Assembly: GCA_017465865.1 (NCBI GenBank)
Contig: JAFTVF010000006.1
Location: 124,001 to 188,000 of the forward strand
Source: Clostridia bacterium
GTDB taxonomy: Bacteria > Bacillota > Clostridia > Christensenellales > Borkfalkiaceae
Reading direction: 5' to 3'
DNA: 64,000 bases
The notes under the pieces: generated by a model
Seen by the model: the letters and a program-made list of their open reading frames with translations, nothing else
Databases searched by the model: none
Told to the model about the DNA's origin: nothing
Part shown: positions 1 through 9,900 of the stretch, piece after piece
How positions within the stretch are numbered: the first letter of the stretch is position 1
Layout of the letters: each line of letters starts with the position of its first letter
Position numbers and translations under genes: made by a program

Positions 1-542
1 TTGCCGAGCCTTATCGTCTGTCGAGATTGAGCGCGTTTCTCGATCCTTGGGAAAATCCCAAAGGCGAGGGGTATCAGCTGATCCAGTCGTTATATGCGCT
101 GGGAAACGGCGGTTGGTTCGGTACGGGACTGTTCAAATCCCGCCAGAAATACCGTTTTTTGCCCTTTGCGGAAAGCGATTTTATCTTATCGATTATCGGG
201 GAAGAACTCGGTTTCGTTGGGATTTTGGCGTTGTTTGCGGTCTGTATCGCGTTGATCTTCCGAGGTATCAAGGTCGCCGCGAACGCAAAGGATTTTTTCT
301 CCTTTCTTCTCGCTGCGGGGATCACCCTCGTTTACGGTATCCAGACGGTGATAAACGCCTTGGTGGTCAGCGGGAGTATACCGCCCACGGGCTTGCCGTT
401 ACCGCTCGTGAGCTCGGGGAATACCTCATTGATTATCACGATGGCTTCAATGGGGATACTGTATGCGGTTTCCGTGCAAAACAGCGGCGAGGGCGAGAGT
501 TTTTGGCGGCGCACAAAAGAGAAAAGGAAATTCATACAATAA
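1..542 (+). CDS. ftsW: FtsW, SEDS-family septal peptidoglycan polymerase, C-terminal part
   Basis: The start lies outside the window; the frame is open from the first bases and ends in TAA. Reading from base 3 gives the ending typical of FtsW: a conserved loop with FLDPW, then GEGYQ..QSLYALGNGGWFGTGL, which is the SEDS extracellular loop, and three to four membrane helices with a PPTGLPLPLVSSGNTS motif near the end. FtsW polymerises glycan strands from lipid II at the septum together with a class B penicillin-binding protein. A short basic cytoplasmic tail (RRTKEKRK) closes the protein. murA follows after 19 bases, so the two are probably co-transcribed. RodA or SpoVE is the alternative identity; the division-gene neighbours favour FtsW. 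Confidence 0.9.
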   Translation, partial: AEPYRLSRLSAFLDPWENPKGEGYQLIQSLYALGNGGWFGTGLFKSRQKYRFLPFAESDFILSIIGEELGFVGILALFAVCIALIFRGIKVAANAKDFFSFLLAAGITLVYGIQTVINALVVSGSIPPTGLPLPLVSSGNTSLIITMASMGILYAVSVQNSGEGESFWRRTKEKRKFIQ

Positions 543-561
543 AGCAAAGGAGCTTTAGCGT

Positions 562-1818
562 ATGGATAAATATATTATAGACGGCGGCGAAAAATTATAC
601 GGGAAAATAGAAATACAAAGCGCGAAAAACACGGTATTGCCCCTGCTCGCCGCATCGGTGTTAACAGATGAGCCGGTGAAGATACGCGGAGTGCCAATGA
701 TAAACGACGTCGAAAATATGCTACGGATCTTGACCGAAGTCGGGTGCAAGATCCGACGGCAAAAAGACTGCGCGCTCATTGACAGCTCGGGCGCGGCTTC
801 GCACGAAATTCCCACGCGGCTCACGAAAGAGCTGCGTTCTTCCGTTTTTATGCTCGGATCGGTATTGACGAGGTTTCGCCGCGCGAAAATTTCCTATCCC
901 GGCGGTTGCGATATAGGGCTTCGTCCGATCGATCTGCATCTTTCGGGCTTGAAGCGTTTGGGGGTAAAGATCGTCGAAAAGGACGGATATATCCACTGTG
1001 AAGCCGATCGGCTCGTCGGCGCGGAGATATTACTCGATTTCCCGAGCGTAGGCGCGACGGAAAATATCATTCTTGCGGCAGTCAAAGCGGAAGGGATCAC
1101 CGTGATCCGCAACGCGGCGAAAGAACCCGAGATCGTCGATCTGCAACGCTTCCTCAACGTCATGGGCGCAAAGGTCCGCGGCGCGGGCGGAGGTACGGTC
1201 GTTATTGAGGGCGTAAAACGCTTGCACGGGCTGGAATATACCCCGATCGGGGACAGGATCGAGGCGGGAACGCATCTGATTGCGGCGGCGTCTTGCGGCG
1301 GCGAGATCGAAACGAACGGCGTTCCGTCGGAAAATATTGCCGCTCTTTTACATAAATTGCGTGAAAACGGTTGCAAAATCTACACGAAAAATGATAGAAT
1401 AATCTTGATAAGCGACGGGCGGTTGAAATCCGTCAATCTCGTGGAAACGATGCCGTTTCCCGGTTTTCCCACGGATTTACAGGCGCAATATTCCGCGCTT
1501 TGCTGTACGGCGAAAGGCGCGACGCTGGTCGTGGAGAACCTGTTCGAGACCCGTTACCGCTATGCGGCGGAATTAAAACGCATGGGCGCGGATATCACGA
1601 TCCGCGGCAGAACGGCGTTTATCCAAGGCGTGGAAAAATTACACGGCGCGTGCGTTACGGCGAGCGATCTTCGCGGCGGCGCGGCACTGGTCGTGGCTGC
1701 GCTCAAAGCCGAGGGGCAGAGTACGGTGATGGATCTTTCCCACGTGGATAGAGGCTATGCCGATTTTGAGGGCAAGCTCCGCAGGCTCGGCGCGAAAATA
1801 CGCCGTATTCGCGTTTGA
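562..1818 (+). CDS. murA: UDP-N-acetylglucosamine 1-carboxyvinyltransferase
   Basis: First committed step of peptidoglycan synthesis: transfers enolpyruvate from PEP to UDP-GlcNAc in the cytoplasm. The 418-residue length is the family norm. The catalytic loop is visible as PGGCDIGLRPIDLHL, with Cys116 matching the PEP- and fosfomycin-binding cysteine (Cys115 in E. coli), so the protein should be fosfomycin-sensitive in principle. The N-terminal GEKLYGKIEIQSAKN and the later PFPGFPTDLQAQ motif also match the family. The ATG has an AAGGAG site eight bases upstream (546-551). It lies between ftsW and ftsQ; murG, which often sits next to ftsW, is not between them. Confidence 0.96.
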   Translation: MDKYIIDGGEKLYGKIEIQSAKNTVLPLLAASVLTDEPVKIRGVPMINDVENMLRILTEVGCKIRRQKDCALIDSSGAASHEIPTRLTKELRSSVFMLGSVLTRFRRAKISYPGGCDIGLRPIDLHLSGLKRLGVKIVEKDGYIHCEADRLVGAEILLDFPSVGATENIILAAVKAEGITVIRNAAKEPEIVDLQRFLNVMGAKVRGAGGGTVVIEGVKRLHGLEYTPIGDRIEAGTHLIAAASCGGEIETNGVPSENIAALLHKLRENGCKIYTKNDRIILISDGRLKSVNLVETMPFPGFPTDLQAQYSALCCTAKGATLVVENLFETRYRYAAELKRMGADITIRGRTAFIQGVEKLHGACVTASDLRGGAALVVAALKAEGQSTVMDLSHVDRGYADFEGKLRRLGAKIRRIRV

Positions 1819-1866
1819 TACATAGATAAAAATCCGAAAGGGCAAACTACGAAAGAGGAGATAAGA

Positions 1867-2652
1867 ATGCGAAAAAAAATCTGGACGATCGTTTTAACGG
1901 TATTGATTTTTCTGTCGGGTGCGCTGCTCGGCGTTTCAGCGACTTTCCGCGTGTCCGCGGTAACGGTGGACGCGTCCGTCGTTTCCGACGAGGCGCATGC
2001 GGAAGCGAAAGCGCTGGAATTACGCCTGCGTGAAGCGTACGATAAAGACAGCACCTTGTTCGTTGACAGTAAAAAAGCCGAGAAGATCTTGGAAGAATTC
2101 CCGTATTTTTATATGACCTCTTTTAAGAGATCCTACCCGCGGCGTATCGTGGTAAAGGTTACGGAGGACGCGGAAGTGTACGCGCTTTCTTGTTTAGACG
2201 AGAGCGAAGAGTATTACATTCTCAACGCCCAAGGCGAGGTTTTGGGGATACGCAATACGCCTGAAAACCGTTTTGACGGCGAAGCGAACGTCTTTTTGAA
2301 AGGGCTGACGGTAGAATTGTCGTCGGATAACAGAACGCTCCAAGGCGACGGCTTATTTGCGCCTATGCTTGCCATGAATACGGAAGTTGCTCGATTGCTG
2401 GGCGGGGTACGCAGTAACGTGGTATCGGCGGAGGTATATATCCGTAATCCCGAAACGATCTTCTGTTTTACGATGCGCGAGGGGGTAAAAATATACGTCG
2501 GCAGTCCCGAAACGGCGACGGCGGAAAAGGCGAACGCGGCGATCGAGAAATACCTTTCGCTTAGCGATCACGAAAAATTAACGGGAGCGATCGTCGTACT
2601 CGACGGCGTGGACGGATTGGTGGTAACCTATCAATCGAAAGTTCCTTTTTAA
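1867..2652 (+). CDS. ftsQ: Cell division protein FtsQ/DivIB
   Basis: 261-residue bitopic protein: a short basic N-terminus, one membrane helix at about residues 5-27, then an extracytoplasmic POTRA-like segment (FRVSAVTVDA) and a region with FPYFYMTSFKRSYPRRIVVKVTEDAE, the usual FtsQ beta-domain pattern. FtsQ/DivIB bridges FtsL and FtsB (DivIC) in the divisome. Sequence conservation in this family is low, so the assignment leans on topology, the POTRA pattern and its place between murA and ftsA. The start has a GAGGAG site (1856-1861). A hairpin terminator follows, so ftsQ ends the upstream transcript. Confidence 0.82.
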   Translation: MRKKIWTIVLTVLIFLSGALLGVSATFRVSAVTVDASVVSDEAHAEAKALELRLREAYDKDSTLFVDSKKAEKILEEFPYFYMTSFKRSYPRRIVVKVTEDAEVYALSCLDESEEYYILNAQGEVLGIRNTPENRFDGEANVFLKGLTVELSSDNRTLQGDGLFAPMLAMNTEVARLLGGVRSNVVSAEVYIRNPETIFCFTMREGVKIYVGSPETATAEKANAAIEKYLSLSDHEKLTGAIVVLDGVDGLVVTYQSKVPF

Positions 2653-2674
2653 CACAAAAAGTAAAAAATAATCG

Positions 2675-2703
2675 AAAAACACGCAGTTTTGCGTGTTTTT
2701 TTT
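2675..2703 (+). terminator. Rho-independent terminator after ftsQ
   Basis: Ten-base stem AAAACACGCA / TGCGTGTTTT with a GTTT loop, ending in a run of eight T. It separates the ftsW-murA-ftsQ transcript from ftsA-ftsZ. Confidence 0.85.
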
Positions 2704-2713
2704 CGTCAGCCTA

Positions 2714-2742
2714 TTGACTTTTGACGAGAAATGGTATATAAT
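2714..2742 (+). promoter_or_regulatory. Housekeeping promoter of ftsA-ftsZ
   Basis: TTGACT at 2714-2719 and a perfect TATAAT at 2737-2742 with a 17-base spacer; 51 bases lie between the -10 box and the ftsA ATG. Confidence 0.85.
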
Positions 2743-2793
2743 GAAAGCAAGATTTTATCATTTGCCTTGATCTATACTTACGGAGAAAAGTTT

Positions 2794-3978
2794 ATGAAGA
2801 ACGAAAGCGTCGCAATCTTGGATATACGTTCGGGAGAGGTTTCTTTCCTGCTCGGTTCGAAAGGCGTCAACGGCACGTTCGTTTTCGGCGGCAGCCACAG
2901 CGAAAGCTACGAGGGCTATTTTATTGACGGGTTTTTAGACGAAGAGTCTTTCCGTCGCGCCGTCGTGGCGGCAATCACTTCCGTGCGCCAGAATTACGAG
3001 GGGGTCATCGGGGAAATTTTCGTCGGCGTACCCTCGCCGTTCGTTACCGTACGCACCAAAGGTCATACGCTGTCGTTCCGTTCCAAGAGAAAGCTGTCTT
3101 CGCAGGATATTCAAGCCCTGTACGAAAGCGGTTTGGACGAGCTGATGGCGGAGGGCAGATGTATCCGCCGTTCGGCAATGTATTTTACGCTCGGGGATAA
3201 CCGTAAATACTTCAACGCCGAGGCTCTGTACGGCGTGCCTACGAATATGCTCAAAGGCGCGCTGTGTTATTATTTCGTGTCGGACGGTTTTTACGATACG
3301 GTTACGAAAGTACTCGGCGACCTCGGTTTCGACGATGTGAAATTGATCCCGTCCACGCTCGCGCAGTCGGTGTATCTGTTGCCCGAACAAAAGCGGGAGG
3401 GCTATGCGTTTTTGCTCGATATCGGATTTTTAACCACTTCGGTATCCGTGATCTACGGCAACGGTATCGTGCACGAGGAATCTTTTAACTGCGGCGTGGG
3501 AACGATACTCGTATCGCTTATGGAAGCGCTGGATATCGATTATCCTTTGGCGACGGAGATACTCGCTTCCGCAAACATTTCGGGCGGCAGCGTGCCGAGG
3601 GATATGCTGTGGTCAACCGAACAGGGCGACAGGCAATTTTCCGTGCAGGAGATCAACGATATCATCAAATGCGGGCTGGACGTAATGTGCGAGCAGGTTG
3701 ACGGATTTTTCACGGAACGCTACAAGGACAAGAGCGCGGCGCTCGCCGTCAACCCCATCAGCGTAACGGGCGAGGGGATCAGCGGTATACGCGGCGCGGC
3801 GGAACACGTATCAAGGCGGTTAAACCGCTTGACGGAGATCGTGTATCCCGATCTGCCGTATTATGACAAACCCGCGTTTTCATCGCGGATCGCGCTTCTT
3901 AATACGGCGATATCGGACGGCAAAAAACGCGGTTTATGGCAAAGAATTTTTAACGCATTCGGAGGAAGAAAGAAATGA
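2794..3978 (+). CDS. ftsA: Cell division protein FtsA (actin-like membrane tether)
   Basis: 394 residues from the ATG at 2794, preceded by GGAG (2782-2785). A longer in-frame start at 2731 would lie inside the promoter and is rejected. The protein has the FtsA layout: actin-fold phosphate loops (AILDIRSGEVSF; LLDIGFLTTSVSVI), the SHS2-like 1C region between, and a C-terminal amphipathic helix GLWQRIFNAFGG that tethers FtsZ to the membrane. The nucleotide loops are divergent from textbook FtsA. Its TGA overlaps the ftsZ ATG by four bases (ATGA), indicating translational coupling. Pilus ATPase PilM is the other member of the fold, but the neighbour settles it. Confidence 0.85.
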   Translation: MKNESVAILDIRSGEVSFLLGSKGVNGTFVFGGSHSESYEGYFIDGFLDEESFRRAVVAAITSVRQNYEGVIGEIFVGVPSPFVTVRTKGHTLSFRSKRKLSSQDIQALYESGLDELMAEGRCIRRSAMYFTLGDNRKYFNAEALYGVPTNMLKGALCYYFVSDGFYDTVTKVLGDLGFDDVKLIPSTLAQSVYLLPEQKREGYAFLLDIGFLTTSVSVIYGNGIVHEESFNCGVGTILVSLMEALDIDYPLATEILASANISGGSVPRDMLWSTEQGDRQFSVQEINDIIKCGLDVMCEQVDGFFTERYKDKSAALAVNPISVTGEGISGIRGAAEHVSRRLNRLTEIVYPDLPYYDKPAFSSRIALLNTAISDGKKRGLWQRIFNAFGGRKK

Positions 3979-5336
3979 TAGATTACGAAAGCAACGACAA
4001 TTACGGCTATACGCAGGAACAGGGGATTAACAACCTGTCGGGCGTGGCGAAAATAAAGGTAATCGGCGTCGGCGGCGCGGGCAACAACGCCGTGGACAGA
4101 TTGATCGAATCGGGCTTGAAAAGCGCGGAATATATCGTAGTAAACACCGATAACCAAGCGCTTGCGCGCTCGCGCGCAGGTAAGCGTATCCAGATCGGCG
4201 TACAGCTCACGAAAGGTCTTGGCGCGGGCGCTGACCCCGAAGTGGGCAGAGCCGCTGCCGAAGAAAACAAGGATATGATCCAAGAAGTATTGAAAGACAC
4301 CGACCTGCTGTTTATCACCGCGGGTATGGGCGGCGGTACGGGTACGGGCGCAGCGCCCGTGATTGCAAAGATCGCAAAGGAGATGAAAATCCTCACCGTT
4401 GCGGTCGTTACCTTGCCTTTCAATTTCGAGGCGAAACGCAGAATGGACAACGCCGTGGCGGGGATCGAAGAACTGAAAAAATCCGTCGATTCCATCATCA
4501 CCATTCCAAACGACAAGATCCGTCAGGTCGTACCCAAAGACACCTCGTTCTCCGAAGCCCTTAAAGTCGCGGACGAAGTGCTCCGTCAGGGTATTCGGGG
4601 TATTGCGGAGCTTATCGTGAAACCCTCGCTTATCAACCTTGACTTTGCAGACGTAAAAACCACCCTCAAAGGCAGAGGCCTTGCGCATATGGGTATCGGC
4701 GTGGCGAAAGGTGAAAAACGCATTTTCGACGCGGTGCGTTGCGCGGTCGGCAGTCCCTTGCTCAACACCACCATCGAGGGCGCAAGCTCGGTCATTCTCA
4801 ACGTCATCGGCGGTAAAGACCTGTCGTTGGACGAAGTCGTTACCGCGGCGGACCTCGTAAAAGGGGTCATCGACTATTCCGCAAACGTGATCTTCGGCGC
4901 TTGTATTGACGAGCACATGTCCGACGAAGTGGAAGTAGTCATCATCGCGACGGGCTTTAACGGCGCGCAGAACGGTTTTGATATGCAGAACGCGGCGCTC
5001 CGTCAGGCTTCCGTACTTTCTCAAAAAATCGAGGACGCCTACGGTCAGAAAGAACAGCCTATGGCAACCCCTCAACCGCTGTATAACGCGTTTGCACCTC
5101 AGCAACCGCAGCCGCAGCAACCGTTCGGGCAATATCCGCCTGTACAGAACGCCTATCCGTATGCGCCGCAGCCGCAAGCGCCTGTACAGACTTACCCGCC
5201 CGTTCAGCCTGTGAACAATTCTTTCGAGCCGGACGATCCCATTCCCGATACGAACGATACCGAACCCGCGCCCGACAGAAAGCATCGGCCGAGATTTGTA
5301 GACTTCTTTATGAAGAAAAATTCGGATAATAAATAA
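3975..5336 (+). CDS. ftsZ: Cell division protein FtsZ (tubulin-like GTPase)
   Basis: Forms the Z ring. 453 residues: a tubulin-fold GTPase domain (about 20-330) with the signature GGGTGTG loop near residue 120, the N-terminal GVGGAGNNAVDR motif, and the T7-loop region with NLDFADVK. A Pro/Gln-rich linker (about 360-430) joins a conserved tail, RPRFVDFFMKK, that fits the C-terminal peptide which binds FtsA and other tethers. The linker repeats PQ and QP codons, so it is low-complexity. It overlaps ftsA by four bases and is followed by a strong terminator. Confidence 0.97.
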   Translation: MIDYESNDNYGYTQEQGINNLSGVAKIKVIGVGGAGNNAVDRLIESGLKSAEYIVVNTDNQALARSRAGKRIQIGVQLTKGLGAGADPEVGRAAAEENKDMIQEVLKDTDLLFITAGMGGGTGTGAAPVIAKIAKEMKILTVAVVTLPFNFEAKRRMDNAVAGIEELKKSVDSIITIPNDKIRQVVPKDTSFSEALKVADEVLRQGIRGIAELIVKPSLINLDFADVKTTLKGRGLAHMGIGVAKGEKRIFDAVRCAVGSPLLNTTIEGASSVILNVIGGKDLSLDEVVTAADLVKGVIDYSANVIFGACIDEHMSDEVEVVIIATGFNGAQNGFDMQNAALRQASVLSQKIEDAYGQKEQPMATPQPLYNAFAPQQPQPQQPFGQYPPVQNAYPYAPQPQAPVQTYPPVQPVNNSFEPDDPIPDTNDTEPAPDRKHRPRFVDFFMKKNSDNK

Positions 5337-5345
5337 TTTCAGATA

Positions 5346-5384
5346 AAAAACGCCTCCGCGGTTCACGCCTACGGAGGTGTTTTT
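5346..5384 (+). terminator. Terminator after ftsZ
   Basis: Stem AACGCCTCCG / CGGAGGTGTT (one G-T pair) around a 13-base loop, followed by TTTT. Confidence 0.8.
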
Positions 5385-5415
5385 GATTGTATAAGAAATA
5401 CTTATAACTATCATA

Positions 5416-6792
5416 ATGCCAAATACAAAGAATATACATAGTTATATGTTTGTCAAAGGCTTAAAAACTTACAAAAAAATATATTTTATCGGCGTGGGCG
5501 GGGTAAGCATGAGCGCGCTTGCGAAATTTCTTTCGCTTAGCGGATACGAGGTTTCGGGAAGCGACGGTGTGCGCGGTGAACAGACGGAAGCGCTTGCGTT
5601 TTACGGCGTGCGCGTTCGTATCGGCGAGGACGGAGAAAACGCAGATCTGCTCGCCTCGGACGCGGTGGTGTATACGGACGCGATCCCCGCGGAACATAAG
5701 GAATTAGTCAAAGCGCGAATGCTTAGAAAACCGCTGTATTCGAGGGCGGAGCTTTTAAGGATCGTCAGCGAGGATTTCTCGCAAGTGATCGCCGTTGCGG
5801 GAAGTCATGGAAAAACGACCTGTACTTCTATGTGCGCGCATATTTTGAAGTATATCGGCGTACCGTTCACCGCGCATATCGGCGGGGAGGACGCGGCTTT
5901 CGGGAATTTCTATTCGACGGGTCGGGAATACTTCGTTACGGAAGCGTGCGAGTATAAGAAAAACTTATTGAAACTTGCGCCGTCGGTGGGTATTCTTTTG
6001 AATATAGATAAAGACCATATGGAATGTTACGACGGCGAAGCGGATTTAAGGGATTGTTTTTTACAGTATTGCAATTCAGCAAAAACGGCGTTTGTCTGCG
6101 CAGACGATAAAAAATGTTTGGCGCTGGGCGATTTCCCGTCGTTTGGGATTGATAACGCCTTTGCCGATTACAGAGCGACGGGGTTACGGGCGAACGGGGA
6201 ACGGTATTCGTTTACGGTCGAAGAATACGGAAAACCGCTCTGTCGGGTGAAGCTCAGCGCAATCGGGCGTTGTAACGTATACAACGCGCTTGCCGCCTTT
6301 GCCGCAGTGCGCTCGTTCGGGTTTCCCGAAAAAGAGATCGCAAAGGGTTTGGAAAACTTTACGGCGGTGAAACGGCGTTTTGAAAAGATCGGCGTATTCC
6401 GCGGCGCGAGCTTTATTTGCGATTACGCGCATCATCCAAGGGAGATTATGTCTACGCTGTTGACGGCGGAAAGCGTGTGCCGCGGAGAATTGTACGTGGT
6501 ATTTCAACCGCATACGTATTCGCGGACGAAACTTCTAATGCCAGAATTTATTACGGCGTTGCGACCGATCAAAAATCTAATGATTTACAAAACCTTTCCC
6601 GCCCGTGAAAAATACGACGAGGCGGGGAGTGCGGAGCGGCTCGCAAAAGAGCTGGGCGGACGCCTGTATACGGAAAATCTGACCATGCTGAAAACGTGGT
6701 TGCAAAAAACGGTAAAAGAGGGGGACACGGTGCTGTTTCTCGGCGCGGGGGATATTTATTATGCCGCGCAATATATATTGAAAGAGCTATAA
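5416..6792 (+). CDS. murC: UDP-N-acetylmuramate--L-alanine ligase
   Basis: ATP-dependent ligase that adds L-Ala to UDP-MurNAc. N-terminal Rossmann domain with IYFIGVGGVSMSALA, central ATPase domain with the Mur ligase P-loop GSHGKTT near residue 130, and a C-terminal domain with FICDYAHHP and FQPHTYSRT, which identify MurC rather than MurD-F. 458 residues from the ATG at 5416, or 448 from an in-frame ATG at 5446. Neither has a convincing ribosome binding site, so the start is uncertain. It stands alone between two terminators, away from the division-wall cluster just upstream. Confidence 0.93.
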   Translation: MPNTKNIHSYMFVKGLKTYKKIYFIGVGGVSMSALAKFLSLSGYEVSGSDGVRGEQTEALAFYGVRVRIGEDGENADLLASDAVVYTDAIPAEHKELVKARMLRKPLYSRAELLRIVSEDFSQVIAVAGSHGKTTCTSMCAHILKYIGVPFTAHIGGEDAAFGNFYSTGREYFVTEACEYKKNLLKLAPSVGILLNIDKDHMECYDGEADLRDCFLQYCNSAKTAFVCADDKKCLALGDFPSFGIDNAFADYRATGLRANGERYSFTVEEYGKPLCRVKLSAIGRCNVYNALAAFAAVRSFGFPEKEIAKGLENFTAVKRRFEKIGVFRGASFICDYAHHPREIMSTLLTAESVCRGELYVVFQPHTYSRTKLLMPEFITALRPIKNLMIYKTFPAREKYDEAGSAERLAKELGGRLYTENLTMLKTWLQKTVKEGDTVLFLGAGDIYYAAQYILKEL

Positions 6793-6815
6793 AACAGCCC
6801 TCAAAAACGAAGAAG

Positions 6816-6846
6816 AAGGAGAAAGATAAAAATTTCTCCTTTTTTT
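6816..6846 (+). terminator. Terminator after murC
   Basis: Nine-base stem AAGGAGAAA / TTTCTCCTT with an eight-base loop and a T run. Confidence 0.8.
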
Positions 6847-6870
6847 GCGTATTTTTTACGCTTGAAACTA

Positions 6871-6899
6871 TTGATAAATTCGAAAAAAAATGTTATAAT
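6871..6899 (+). promoter_or_regulatory. Housekeeping promoter of ftsK
   Basis: TTGATA at 6871-6876, 17-base spacer, perfect TATAAT at 6894-6899, upstream of the ftsK ribosome binding site. Confidence 0.85.
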
Positions 6900-6929
6900 T
6901 ATTAAGTATAGATACAGGAGGTGCTTCCT

Positions 6930-9900
6930 TTGGCGAAACGAGAGAAAGAACAGAAAAAGGAACGGAATATAAAAGAATCGGAAATCGTAACCAAGGAGAG
7001 CCTTTGCGCCGTTTGCGCTTTGTTTTCGGCGTTGGCACTCTTGATCCTGTTTACGCGTTCGATGATCTTCGGCGGCGTGGGCGTTGCCATTCATTCGTTT
7101 TTAACGGGATTGATGGGGTATCTTGCTTATCCGATCTTATTCGGTACGCTTTATCTGTCCGTTATGGGCTTGATCGGAAAACGCTTGGTGAAAAACAGAA
7201 AACTCGGTTTTTGTATCGGTTTGGCGGTTTTGTTCACCGCGCTCGTCGTACATACCGCAATCACGTATTCGTGGTCGCTTGACGGCTACGCGGTCAAATG
7301 CTTCAAAAATGCGGAGGCCCTTTCCAAAATCACCGTTTGCGGTTGGCTGGGCGGGTTGCTCGTGTTTTGCGTGGCTTCTGCCGCTTCCAAGGTCGGCGCG
7401 CTGATCTTCTTCTCCGCCGTAGCGTTGTTCTTTATCTATCTTTGCGTAGTGATCGTAAGAAAATCCGTCAAGGCTGCGCCGTCGCAACAGAGCACGGAAA
7501 AGGAAACCGTTTCTACGCCGTCGGAAAATATTTCGGTGGTGGAAATTCCCGTTTCGCAGCCCCAAGCGAATACGGCAACCGTTACGCCCGTATACGGCGG
7601 GTATTCCAACGGACAAGCCAACGACCCGACGAATACGCCTGCGGTCAAAGCAGAACCCGTACAAAATTACGGCTACGGCATGCCTACGGTACGCCAACGC
7701 CCGGGGGTTAGTCTTTCGGAAGAAACGAACGCACAAGCCGATGCGTATTCGCCGTTTGGAACGCAGGGCGCGAAATCGGAGTACTTGGAAGAACGCCAAC
7801 GCGCTTACGAAAACAGCCGCGAGTTTCTGTTCGGCGCAAGCCCTGCGGAAAATTACAGAAAGAATTTACTGTTCGACCCGAATGCGAAAGTAAACCAACG
7901 CCCGCCTGTGGAAGTACCGAAATCCACCGTTACGGGCGGTTATACGCCGTCTTATTCCGAAGCGTATCAAAACGCGGTAAACGAGGGTACGGACAAAATC
8001 CGTCCTGTGAATATCATAACCGACAGCGTGAACGCACGCAGTGAAACGAATGATTACGGCGTAAGCGAACCTGTGTTGCCCGAGCCTATGCAACCGATCG
8101 AGACGGAAAAACCCGTGTCGTATCCCACGTTTGAAAGTACTGTTCCCGAGCCTGTTTTCGAACCTCCCGCGAAGGAAACACCCGTGCAAACGACGGAAGA
8201 CAGAGGTTATCAAAGACACGAATATATGGATTTGTTCTCGCAAGAAAACCCCAACGTTTACGGGGATAGAGGCGAGCCTGAGATCTTGCGTAATTTCGAC
8301 CGCGCGGAAGCGTTTGAGCGGGATACGGACAGAAACACCCGCGACGGTATCAGCCGTTTCGACGAGGTTGAGAAAAAAGAGGACGACCCGTATACCGTTC
8401 GTTCGGATTTTGAAAGCGAACGCGGACGGGACGGCGGTTATACTTCTTCCCGCGACAATTCGAATATTTTCGACGAGCCGAGTATCGGTTTTGGCAGAGG
8501 GGAAGAGCTTTCTTCGCGCGACGACGATCTGATTTCCGATCGAGGCAGAGCTCCCGTCGAGCCGATCGTTCCGCAAAAAGAAGAACCCAAACCCACGCCT
8601 GCGCCGCCCAAGCCCCGCGTGATCCGTCCGTACGTGCGCGTACCTTTGGACGATTTCGATTGTCGGGACGTAGAACCGACCTCCAACGATGCGGAAGTGG
8701 AAGAAACGAAAGCGAATATCATTGCAACCTTGGAAGATTTCAGAGTAACGGGCGCGTCGATCTCTTCGGTTACGTTCGGTCCGACCGTAACGCGTTATAA
8801 CGTTACGATCCCCCGTAACATTTCGCCGAAAAAAGTCGTTGCGCTCGATCAGTCGATCGCGATCAGCTTGCATTCGAGCGGGGTAAACATTTACCCTAAC
8901 TACGAGGACGGCGTAGTCAGTATCGAAGTTCCGAACAAAGTCAGACAGTTCGTGCAGCTCGGCTGTATGCTGACGGGGGATACGTACGTCAATGCAAGCC
9001 CCTCGTCCTTGATGTTTACGATGGGTAAAGACGTTGCAAACCGCAAAGTCTACGGCGATATTTCCAAGATGATCCACCTGCTTGTTGCAGGCTCGTCCGG
9101 TTCGGGTAAGAGCGTGTTCCTCGGCTCGTTGATTATCAGCTTGATCTATAAATACTCGCCCGAAGAATTGCGTTTGATCTTGATCGACCCGAAAAAGACG
9201 GAATTCGTATTATACAACGACTTACCGCATCTTATGATCAACGAGATCATTACCGACGTAAACAAGGCGGTGCAAAGCCTTAACTGGGCGATCGGGGAAA
9301 TGAACCGCCGTTACGGGCTGTTCGAGCAAATGAGCCGTGCGGGGAAATACGTCGTAAATCTCGACGATTACAACGCGCAGCTCGACAAAGCCAACCGTTT
9401 GCCGAAAATCGTTATTATCATTGACGAGCTTGCAGATTTAATGCTTGCGGCAAAGAAAGAGATAGAGGACCGTATCCAAAACCTCACGCAGAAAGCGCGT
9501 GCCGCGGGTATTCATCTCGTCGTAGCGACCCAGCGCCCGTCCACGGACGTTATTACGGGCGTTATCAAGAGCAACCTGCCTACCCGTATCGCGTTCGGCG
9601 TGGCGACAGACGTCGATTCCCGCGTTATTCTCGACCAGACGGGCGCGCAGAAATTGCTCGGCAAAGGCGATTTCCTGTATACGATGCAGGGCATCAATAC
9701 CCCCGTCCGCGTACAGAGCGCGTTTATTTCCAGCGGCGATTCGCAGAAAGTCGTCAACTTTATCAAATCGAACAACGAAGCGTATTACGACGAGGAAGCA
9801 ACGGCGTATATCAACAAGTCCCGCGGGTATGCCGGGGAAGATTCCGCAGACGGACGGGATAAAGACAACGTTGACCCGATGTATATCGACGCTCTGCGTT

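Noticed and set aside
2731..2793. Longer ftsA start at 2731
   Set aside because: It lies between the -35 and -10 boxes of the ftsA promoter, so it would not be transcribed.
3861..5414. Long open frame of 517 codons on the minus strand opposite ftsZ
   Set aside because: It covers ftsZ in full, has an Arg-rich composition with no recognisable domain, and lacks a ribosome binding site; it mirrors codon bias of ftsZ.
6921..6929. GTG start for ftsK at 6921
   Set aside because: It overlaps the AGGAGG site that serves the TTG at 6930.
7866..9077. 403-codon minus-strand frame opposite ftsK
   Set aside because: Same reasoning: antisense shadow of the ftsK linker and motor with no domain.
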